A stretch of DNA of 64,000 nt from Nostoc sp. 106C (GTDB lineage Bacteria > Cyanobacteriota > Cyanobacteriia > Cyanobacteriales > Nostocaceae), in the NCBI RefSeq assembly GCF_002154725.1, contig NZ_MTAW01000185.1, positions 1 to 64,000 on the forward strand, written 5' to 3'. A program made the translations under genes and the position numbers. The number at the start of each line of letters is the position of its first letter. The stretch's first letter is position 1. The notes under the pieces are model-generated. The model was not told the DNA's origin. It saw nothing but the letters and a program-made list of their open reading frames with translations, and searched no databases. Positions 14,893 to 21,503 of the stretch are shown here, one piece after another.

Positions 14893-15795
14893 GTGTTGAA
14901 ATTTTTAAATAAACTTGACTACCTACTCAAAGAAACTTTCCTTGGCTTGCTGCGTGGAGGTTGGATGAATTGGGCGGCTGTTAGTACTGTAACGGTATTG
15001 CTATTTTTATTTGGTATGAGTTTGCAAACTTCCTGGCAAGTGGAAAAGCTTCTTTACCAGTTTGGTAGTCAAATGGAAGTCTCAGTTTATCTTGATTCTG
15101 GTACACCAGCCACAACCATTGAAGCACTGGTAACAAATATGCCAGAGGTGGCAGCAACGCAAACAATTACCAAAGAGCAAGCTTGGAGTAAGTTAGTTAA
15201 AGAACTAAGAATTTCTGATATTGAAGGTGCTAACCAGCAGCTAGGAGAAAATCCTCTAGTTGATGAAATCAAGGTAAAAGCCCGGAACTCAGAAGTTGTG
15301 CCGAATTTAGCGACGCAGTTGGCTAAGTTACCGGGAGTGAGTACGGTGCAGTATGTCGATGAAGCAGTTAAACGCATCGCCCAGTTACACCAAGGTCTAA
15401 ACTGGATTACTTTGACAATTACCATCCTCCTCACCTTAACTGCGATCGCTGTCACTAGTATTACAATTCGCTTGATTGTGATGGCGCGACGACAAGAAAT
15501 AGAAATCATGCAGCTAGTAGGTGCAACTACTGCTTGGATTTACTTACCCTTTATTTTGCAAGGTATAACTTTTGGCATAATTGGGGGTGCGATCGCTTGG
15601 AGTTTGATTTCTCTAATTCAACAGTTTCTCGGAAACCTGCTAGCCAACCAGCCTGAGTTTGTTCAATTTATTACTAAAGGTTTACAACTCACTCCCGTAC
15701 AAATCTTATTATTACCCTTAATTCTCTTAAGCTTTGGTGCAGCTGTAGGATTAATGGGGAGTTTATTTGCTGTCCGGCGTTTTGCTAGAAGTTAG
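14893..15795 (+). CDS. ftsX: Cell division protein FtsX (ABC permease)
   Basis: The 300-residue protein has the FtsX layout: an N-terminal TM (about 24-45), a large extracytoplasmic domain (about 46-170) with the family's VSVYL and EAVKRIAQLHQGLNW segments, and three C-terminal TMs (about 172-195, 213-240, 268-292) including MARRQEIEIMQLVGATTAWI, the coupling region of MacB/FtsX permeases. With FtsE it links septal peptidoglycan hydrolysis to division. No ftsE is adjacent. The start is GTG at 14893 (or TTG at 14896), with GGAG about 10 nt upstream. An ATG at 14889 opens a seven-codon frame that overlaps the start. Confidence 0.92.
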   Translation: MLKFLNKLDYLLKETFLGLLRGGWMNWAAVSTVTVLLFLFGMSLQTSWQVEKLLYQFGSQMEVSVYLDSGTPATTIEALVTNMPEVAATQTITKEQAWSKLVKELRISDIEGANQQLGENPLVDEIKVKARNSEVVPNLATQLAKLPGVSTVQYVDEAVKRIAQLHQGLNWITLTITILLTLTAIAVTSITIRLIVMARRQEIEIMQLVGATTAWIYLPFILQGITFGIIGGAIAWSLISLIQQFLGNLLANQPEFVQFITKGLQLTPVQILLLPLILLSFGAAVGLMGSLFAVRRFARS

Positions 15796-15849
15796 TCATT
15801 AGTCAACAGTCAAGGGTCAAGAGGCAATAGGCGGTCAATGGTTATTCAA

Positions 15850-15912
15850 ATGACAGATGACAGATGACAAATGACCAATGACAAATGCCAAAGGACAAAG
15901 GACAAAGGACAA
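15850..15912. repeat. STRR heptamer array
   Basis: Nine heptamers in tandem follow one another: ATGACAG x2, ATGACAA, ATGACCA, ATGACAA, ATGCCAA, AGGACAA x3. They end 8 nt before the DUF3598 start. The array adds false in-frame ATG codons upstream of that gene. Confidence 0.92.
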
Positions 15913-15919
15913 AATTGCT

Positions 15920-16729
15920 ATGACATCTCAATGGGAACGGTTGCTGCAAAATCTTGGTGAATGGCAAGGTTCATTCACCCGTTTCTCGCCCCAAGGTGAA
16001 CTACTGCAAGATATCAAAAGTGTCGTCTCTTTACAAGGGTTGAATAATAACCAGACAATTCGTCAGATTGTTCGCCGTCAGGGACAAGAAGATTTAGTTC
16101 TGGAATACAGTTCTTTGTCTAAGAGTACTTTGTTTTTTGAAAATGGCGCATTTTCTCAAGGTTCAATTCAACTAGCACCATTTACTGAATTTGGGGCGGA
16201 ACTGGGTTTGATTCATGAAAATTACCGTTTGCGTCTGGTACAACTGTTTGATAAAAACGGTCAACTAGATCAACTCACCCTAATTCGAGAACATTTAGCT
16301 GGTACTGAAGCCGCAGAAAGCCCAACTTTACAAGTAAAAGACTTGTTGGGAGAATGGCGAGGTGAAGCAATAACAATATATACAGATTTGCGATCGCCTA
16401 ATATTGTCTCAACAACCTTGAAATTAGAACTTGATGATGCTGGGCGATTTGTTCAAAGTCTTTCTTATGGCAAACACACAATTACCTCCAGTGCAACTAT
16501 TAAAGGGTCCATCATCCACTTCGATCAAGATCCGCACAAGCAGATGCAAGTATTGCTTCTACCTAATGGTGCTTCTGCCACTTCTCCACTAAAAGTTAAT
16601 TTACGTCAAAGTTTTATCCTAGAAGTGGGTTGGTTAATTCAGCCAAATCTTCGCCAAAGAATGGTTCGCAGCTACAGTGATAAAGGTGAATGGACAAGTC
16701 TCACCTTAGTGACAGAACAAAAAGTGTAA
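15920..16729 (+). CDS. DUF3598 family protein (lipocalin/chromophore-lyase-like)
   Basis: The protein begins MTSQWERLLQNLGEWQGSF and is typical of cyanobacterial DUF3598 proteins, with two repeated beta-rich halves (about 1-135 and 145-269), each opening with an LGEW motif (NLGEWQGSF and LLGEWRGEA). The internal duplication is clear from the sequence. The fold is expected to be calycin-like, related distantly to CpcS/CpeS bilin lyases, but a bilin-attachment role is not shown. I set the start at 15920, because an upstream ATG at 15878 would translate the heptamer repeats into KGQRTKDK. Length from this start is 269 residues. Confidence 0.8.
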   Translation: MTSQWERLLQNLGEWQGSFTRFSPQGELLQDIKSVVSLQGLNNNQTIRQIVRRQGQEDLVLEYSSLSKSTLFFENGAFSQGSIQLAPFTEFGAELGLIHENYRLRLVQLFDKNGQLDQLTLIREHLAGTEAAESPTLQVKDLLGEWRGEAITIYTDLRSPNIVSTTLKLELDDAGRFVQSLSYGKHTITSSATIKGSIIHFDQDPHKQMQVLLLPNGASATSPLKVNLRQSFILEVGWLIQPNLRQRMVRSYSDKGEWTSLTLVTEQKV

Positions 16730-16825
16730 GAGTTGAAAGCAAAGTTCTTACCCACAGAAGTCAAAGAATATAGCGTTTCTCAGTTGTGTACACTATGCTT
16801 TTACTCTACCCCTTTAATTCCCATC

Positions 16826-16952
16826 GCCCTGAGGCTAGAAGCCTAGGGCTATACAAACAAAGCCCACCTGCGTGGGCTAAATGCAAAAAAAACTGTTGTA
16901 ACCTGGGTTGGCAGGCTTTGTATAATTAGCCCAACGCTTACAGCCTCAGGGG
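16826..16952. repeat. Large imperfect palindrome (MITE-like) downstream of DUF3598 gene
   Basis: Arms of about 38 nt (starting GCCCTGAGGCTAGAAGCC and ending CAGCCTCAGGGG) are imperfect complements and surround an inner hairpin GCCCACCTGCGTGGGC (16862-16877). This arrangement recurs across cyanobacterial genomes. It may double as a 3' structure between convergent genes. Confidence 0.7.
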
Positions 16953-17090
16953 TTTTCACGCACAGGTTGGGGATTTTTCCGATCTGTGTGTACAGGAGAA
17001 CATTTGCTAACGCAAATGTGGAGTGAGGTTCCAACAGTATTGCCATCAAGCGAGAAGCGCTATAGTCTCTAACCTCTATTCCCTAGCCCA

Positions 17091-18113
17091 TTACTTCACA
17101 AATTGAGGCATAATTTCGGCAGCAGTAAAAATTCCATAGATACTGCGTTGGTGCAATTGCTTACCGGCTTTGAGATAACCAAACGCAGGACCGCAGACAT
17201 TGGCTGCCATACTGGTTTCATCTCCCAAAGTAAAGGTATGAGTAGAAATTTTACCTTCAAAGGTACGTCCTGTAACCTTAACGTTTGTACTCAGTGGCTT
17301 TTTAGGATTGCGCGTATCCACAACACCACCAACAGTAACGCGATCGCGATCGCAAATTCCGGCAAACTCTAGCATCACATCATCGGCGTGTTCCATATTT
17401 TCTAAAGTAAGCACGCCGTTAGTTTTATCTAGTAGTGCTTCTACTTCCGCGTCACTCATCGCCTTCGCAGCTTCCACTGAATAACCAGGCATATGGCCAA
17501 TATCTTCTCTAACTGTGGCGCGGTAAGCTTCCCAGTTAGCAATTCCTACCCCAAAGGTAATTTCAACTTTGTGAATTTCAGCATAGCTTTGGGCTGCTAA
17601 AGCGGCTGCGGCTGTTAATAATCCAGGTGTCGCGCCACATCCTGTCATGTAGGTAATTCCGGCTGCTTGCAGTTCCTCTTTCATCGCCAGGAGTTGTTCT
17701 ACTGCACTGGTGCGCTTAATTGCATCTACCAGCACCCCTTGCCAACCAGCAGCGATAAACTGCTTGGCGACAGAGGGAATAAAGTCGTTGGGTAAATTGG
17801 GTAAAGCCAGAAAATACCCGTCTACGGGTTGTTGAGTATCAATTAAATCTTGAATACTGTGATTAGTTAAAGTACCAACCGGTTCTAAATAACCCACCGA
17901 ACCTTGAGATTGGTAGGTTGCAATGCATTCTTTAACATTTAAACCTTCAGCAGCATAAGCGAAGCCCTTTTGATCTGCCACTGCTACTAAAATCATTTCC
18001 CGTTTGCCAGCAAGTACCTTGGCGGCTGCTTGTCCGAGTCCGCCGAAACCCAGTACTCCTACACGTATCGCTGGCGAAATATTAAGAGAACTTTTGACTT
18101 GTTCTGGATTCAT
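17091..18113 (-). CDS. Saccharopine-dehydrogenase-like NAD(P)-binding oxidoreductase
   Basis: The 340-residue protein begins with a Rossmann motif, [17 protein letters not shown] (about 17-33), followed by a strand ending VAVADQKG. The remainder has a mixed alpha/beta catalytic domain with conserved-looking segments [12 protein letters not shown] and [19 protein letters not shown]. It is the type annotated in cyanobacteria as saccharopine dehydrogenase-like or DapB-like oxidoreductase. The substrate is unknown, and the lysine degradation pathway is not implied. I take the ATG at 18113, since the upstream TTG has no support. It is a monocistronic unit. Confidence 0.75.
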   Translation of the reverse strand: MNPEQVKSSLNISPAIRVGVLGFGGLGQAAAKVLAGKREMILVAVADQKGFAYAAEGLNVKECIATYQSQGSVGYLEPVGTLTNHSIQDLIDTQQPVDGYFLALPNLPNDFIPSVAKQFIAAGWQGVLVDAIKRTSAVEQLLAMKEELQAAGITYMTGCGATPGLLTAAAALAAQSYAEIHKVEITFGVGIANWEAYRATVREDIGHMPGYSVEAAKAMSDAEVEALLDKTNGVLTLENMEHADDVMLEFAGICDRDRVTVGGVVDTRNPKKPLSTNVKVTGRTFEGKISTHTFTLGDETSMAANVCGPAFGYLKAGKQLHQRSIYGIFTAAEIMPQFVK

Positions 18114-18653
18114 AGCCAAGTAGTTAAGTTGAATCGAAAGCTTTGAGTATTCAGCATTTCAGCGTTTTGCCTGTGGCTGGTAACTAAAAGCTATAAAGGT
18201 TAATTATGCTTCATTATCCTGGTTTCTTCTCCAACCAGATCAGTTTTTTCACCAGAAATTTTTGCTGAGTCACTGAGGTAAGCAAATTTTTATGTAGTAT
18301 GTCCTCAAAAATTCAGAGGGCGAGAAAAACCTGACGTATCACAGTTCAGGACAGAAACGTATTGTCATTGTTGTTTTTATTTCCTTGTGTCTTACTAAGT
18401 CTTGTACTATATTAAAAATTTCGGTGTTGCATATTTGCGGGATGAATTGAGAATTCTGGGCACAGATTAAAGTAGATTCTTTGCGCCTTTGCGTGAGGCA
18501 AAAATCATCTCATCAATCAGCAACGCCAAAATTTCTATGTGTCATGGTAGGAAGTGTTTACGATCTTTACATAAGTAATTGCACAGAATTATTTACACAT
18601 GAGGTTCTAGTCTGCATAAGGGTTTGACGCTACAGTTTTGAGGTTATAGTCAA
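18114..18653. other. Intergenic region without recognised gene
   Basis: A 540-nt AT-rich gap separates the divergent oxidoreductase and Shedu-like genes. A fragment TTTGCGCCTTTGCGTGAGGC (18480-18499) resembles a common cyanobacterial intergenic repeat. No RNA gene or promoter could be assigned with confidence. Confidence 0.5.
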
Positions 18654-19817
18654 ATGGCTAGGATTGATAGATGGAAAAACATGGAATTTATTGATATTCC
18701 ATTTACTACTGTTGGTAGGCAGCTTACAGAAAAAGATAAAGCTGTTTCTGACTACATAAATCAAATTCAAAAGCATTTTTATGACGAGCATGAACAACAG
18801 CAAGCCCGATGGAACACTCAAGATGGATGTATGCGAGCAACGAGAGAGCTTATTTATGATCTGAATGATGGACAACCAATATTTCACATAATTGGATATT
18901 CTTTTAATGTCCGACGTGGAGAACTTCAAATAAGTCATTTGCTAGACCTAATAATTGAAGGTGATTCTTCTGAAGAGATAGATGATAGTATCTGTAATAC
19001 TTTAGCTTTAGCCCACATACATGAAGTCCCAGTTTATCCAAATACAGATGAGCTTGCTGAAAAACTTGCCGAGTATTACAAAGATATGATGACTCAAGGA
19101 TTTACAATGCCTGATGGAGAGGGTAGCAGGCAAAGATATATACTAACGAAATCTCGATCTTATATAATAGAAGAGTCTGATTTTCTTGAAAAAATTAGCT
19201 TAACTGAACCAATATACGCAGCAGAATTGATAATCATACGCTCATCGATTCAAAAAGAAATTAGTAAACTAAGTGAAGTCAAAAAATTTATTACTTCTTT
19301 AGAAAGAGCTATTAAACAATTAGAATTTTTGCTTAACAAGAAAGAGCGTAATGAATATGAATTACAATCATATCTTACACAAAATCCTATTCTATTAGGA
19401 TTGGAATACCGAAATGTAATACCGAAGTACAAGTTAGGAGCAGAATATGAAATGGACTATGCCCTTCAACGTTCTTCAGGATTGGTTGATGTGATGGAAA
19501 TTGAAGCGAGCAGTCTCCCACTTTTTAATAAGAATGGAGATCCTTCTCATTATCTTATTCATGCAGAACAACAAGTTTTAGATTGGTTGGCCTGGATAGA
19601 ACGTAACCATCCTTATGCTAGGGAAAGTCTACCAGGGATTACAAAACCACTAGGTTTTGTAGTTATTGGAAGATCTAGTGATTTAAGTGATAAAGGTAGA
19701 AATAGACTGAATCAAAGAAATAATTTGTTTCGAGGCAACTTACAAGTCCTTACATATGATGATGTATTAGAAAAAGCACGTACTACTTATAAGGTTCTCA
19801 CTGGTATAGAAGTATAA
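18654..19817 (+). CDS. Shedu-like immune nuclease (DUF4263 C-terminal domain)
   Basis: The 387-residue protein has a C-terminal DUF4263/Shedu-type domain (about 235-380): NEYELQSYLTQNPILLGLEY, then EYEMDYAL with D268, VMEIE with E282 and E284, PLFNKNGDPSHYLIHAEQQVLDWLAW, and a final NLQVLTYDDVLEKA. This is a PD-(D/E)XK-type fold; in most relatives the last core residue is Lys (ExK), while here it is Glu (ExE). Shedu is a single-gene anti-phage system. The N-terminal 230 residues are not recognised and probably act as sensor or regulator, with a coiled coil at about 205-235. The gene is AT-rich and sits beside toxin-antitoxin genes. Confidence 0.8.
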   Translation: MARIDRWKNMEFIDIPFTTVGRQLTEKDKAVSDYINQIQKHFYDEHEQQQARWNTQDGCMRATRELIYDLNDGQPIFHIIGYSFNVRRGELQISHLLDLIIEGDSSEEIDDSICNTLALAHIHEVPVYPNTDELAEKLAEYYKDMMTQGFTMPDGEGSRQRYILTKSRSYIIEESDFLEKISLTEPIYAAELIIIRSSIQKEISKLSEVKKFITSLERAIKQLEFLLNKKERNEYELQSYLTQNPILLGLEYRNVIPKYKLGAEYEMDYALQRSSGLVDVMEIEASSLPLFNKNGDPSHYLIHAEQQVLDWLAWIERNHPYARESLPGITKPLGFVVIGRSSDLSDKGRNRLNQRNNLFRGNLQVLTYDDVLEKARTTYKVLTGIEV

Positions 19818-20006
19818 GTAGTTCAGTTGTTGACACAGCCTAAAACTACGGTAGAGCGTTTGAAACCAAACCTCTAGTGTGATTGTAAAAGTTAATAGTT
19901 ACTACACAACTCAAGCATTAGATAGCTGTTTAGCTAAACTTGAGAATTTATCAACCTGTGTCTACCATTTAATCAATATCATTATCATTTCCCAAGTGAC
20001 TTGAAC

Positions 20007-20267
20007 ATGGGCGCAGCTATTAGAATCAGAATAGTTAAAATCGGCAATTCTCAAGGTATTCGTATACCCAAACGTCTGCTAGAGCAAAGTGGTATTCATA
20101 CAGAGGTTGAAATTGAGGTGCATGGCGATCGCTTAATTATTCGTCCAGCAACAAAATTACGGGTTGGCTGGGACGAAGCTTTTGCAGCAATGGCAAAACG
20201 ACAGAATGATGTTCTCCTAGATGACGTTAATACAACAAACTGGGATCGGGTTGAATGGGAATGGTAG
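20007..20267 (+). CDS. mazE: MazE-type antitoxin (AbrB/SpoVT fold)
   Basis: The 86-residue protein starts with a swapped-hairpin AbrB/MazE DNA-binding domain: IRIVKIGNSQGIRIPKRLLEQ then VEIEVHGDRLIIRP (residues about 5-50). The acidic, Trp-rich C-terminal tail (TNWDRVEWEW) is the toxin-binding region in MazE proteins. I use the ATG at 20007; a TTG lies six bases upstream. The stop overlaps the start of the mazF remnant by seven bases, the normal coupling of mazEF. As its toxin is truncated, the antitoxin may survive as a repressor or an orphan protecting against a related toxin. Confidence 0.88.
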   Translation: MGAAIRIRIVKIGNSQGIRIPKRLLEQSGIHTEVEIEVHGDRLIIRPATKLRVGWDEAFAAMAKRQNDVLLDDVNTTNWDRVEWEW

Positions 20268-20410
20268 TCAAGCGTTTTGATATGTTCCTGGTGAATCTCG
20301 ATCCTACTATTGGCACTGAAATTAAAAAGACACGCTCCTGTGTAGTTATTTTGCCAGACGAGATGAACCTTAGAAAGCTGCAAGACACTACATCGTCATC
20401 AGGTTTCTAG
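20261..20410 (+). pseudogene. mazF: Truncated MazF toxin
   Basis: The frame opens MVVKRFDMFLVNLDPTIGTE and continues IKKTRSCVVILPDEMN, which matches the N-terminal third of MazF/PemK mRNA interferases. After residue 36 similarity stops; the frame runs LRKLQDTTSSSGF and ends at TAG 20408-20410, giving 49 residues where about 110 are expected. The C-terminal strands needed for RNA binding and catalysis are missing. The break coincides with the start of a helix-turn-helix remnant in another frame, so a deletion or recombination joined the two. Confidence 0.85.
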
Positions 20411-20477
20411 ATTTGATGTTGCGACTTTAGAAGCTTTAGCTGAGTTTTTTGAACTCAAATATATTACCCAATTATGA
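20370..20477 (+). pseudogene. Fragment of a helix-turn-helix regulator (C-terminal end)
   Basis: Another frame reads VSRFDVATLEALAEFFELKY then ITQL and stop at 20475-20477. The RFDVATLEALAEFF segment is the pattern at the end of XRE-type HTH domains. No start codon or N-terminal helices precede it, and the fragment begins where mazF similarity ends, so it is probably the tail of a deleted regulator gene. Confidence 0.45.
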
Positions 20478-20520
20478 GAATTTAAAATTAAAAATGATTA
20501 AACCTTAAGAGGTATTGAAA

Positions 20521-20760
20521 ATGAAAACCGACCAAGAACGCGAAGAATTAATCCAATCTATCAACGTACTCTTACATCAAGCTTATGACAGTACCCTAGA
20601 TGAAATTTATGCACTACTTCAAAGAATCGAAGATGAAGAGGATGAGGAAGATTTGAAAGCTGTTAAGGAATCTAGAGAAGAGATACGCCTTAACGGTACT
20701 ATCTCTTGGGAAGAAATCAAAAAAGAAATTGCCGAAGAGAGAAAACAGGACGTAGCGTAA
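20521..20760 (+). CDS. Antitoxin-like protein partnered with RelE-type toxin
   Basis: This acidic 79-residue protein has a helical N-terminal half and an acidic linker (RIEDEEDEEDLKAVKE) followed by NGTISWEEIKKEIAEER, the short C-terminal motif seen in many cyanobacterial antitoxins next to RelE-like toxins. No DNA-binding fold is obvious. It ends at 20760, and the toxin GTG starts at 20763, so they are a translationally coupled pair. The name is from context, and the ATG at 20521 is preferred over an upstream TTG. Confidence 0.75.
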   Translation: MKTDQEREELIQSINVLLHQAYDSTLDEIYALLQRIEDEEDEEDLKAVKESREEIRLNGTISWEEIKKEIAEERKQDVA

Positions 20761-20762
20761 TT

Positions 20763-21023
20763 GTGACTTACAAAGTAGAATTCTCTCCTAGTGCAAGAAA
20801 GATGTTTAGAAACCTCTCTCAAGATTTACAAGACCGTATACAACCTAAAATAGATGCATTAGCCACAGAACCGCGTCCTAGTGGAGTTAAAAAGTTAAAA
20901 GGTGAAGAGAATACTTACCGAATTAGAGTAGGTAATTATCGAGTTGTTTATGAAATTTATGATGATGTTTTGTTGATTACTGTAATCAGAGTGGGTGTTC
21001 GTGGGGAGGTTTATAAAGATTAA
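20763..21023 (+). CDS. RelE/ParE family toxin
   Basis: From the GTG at 20763 the 86-residue protein has the RelE pattern: VEFSPSARKMFRNL, then PRPSGVKKLKGEENTYRIRV, GNYRVVYEI and a final VIRVGVRGEVYKD. The central KKLKG and the RVGNYRVVY strand with Arg and Tyr residues are the usual RelE elements for ribosome-dependent mRNA cleavage. It directly follows the antitoxin-like gene. The reading frame is intact, unlike the neighbouring mazF. Confidence 0.88.
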   Translation: MTYKVEFSPSARKMFRNLSQDLQDRIQPKIDALATEPRPSGVKKLKGEENTYRIRVGNYRVVYEIYDDVLLITVIRVGVRGEVYKD

Positions 21024-21036
21024 AAGTTCCAAAGAA

Positions 21037-21413
21037 TTCAGAACTTGAACGATCGCACTTTTTACTCGACAACTGGGTTCCGAAGTGCAAGTTTCGAGTT
21101 CCGAGCTTCAGCGATCGCTCTTTTTGTTCGACAATTCAGGTTCCAAGCAGCAACTTCCAAGTTCCGAACTTGAACGATGGTGTTCGGAAGTCAAGCGATC
21201 GCCTTTTTAACTCGACAATTCGTGTTTCGAAGTCCAATGGTGAGGCTTTGAAGTCAAACGATCGCCTTTTTAACTCGACAATTGGTGTTCCGAGGTGCAA
21301 GCTTCGAGTTCGGAAGTCAAACGATCGCCTTTTTAACTCGACAATTCGTGTTCCGAAGTGCAAGCTTCGAGTTCAGAACTGGAATAATCAGGCTTTGAGG
21401 TCGAGCGATTGAC
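21037..21413. repeat. 21-nt-period tandem array with 63-nt higher-order unit
   Basis: About 18 consecutive units of 21 nt (one of 20) can be written, nearly all opening TTC or TTT. Three types alternate: TTCGGAAGTCAAACGATCGC(C), TTTTTAACTCGACAATTCGT(G), TTCCGAAGTGCAAGCTTCGA(G), so the array also has a 63-nt period at 21196, 21259 and 21322. The first type carries an NCGATCGC HIP1-like core. The frames across it are open only because 21 is divisible by three. It lies between the RelE toxin and the FUSC gene. Confidence 0.88.
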
Positions 21414-21503
21414 AATAACTATTCGCTGCACAGTTACATCTAGCTACAATTCTTGAAGAAGCGATCGCTCTATACTTTTTTTAAATAATCCCCAGCCTAA
21501 ATA

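Noticed and set aside
21170-21412. 80-codon frame with a 21-residue repeat
   Set aside because: It is the translation of the second tandem array; no independent coding signal.
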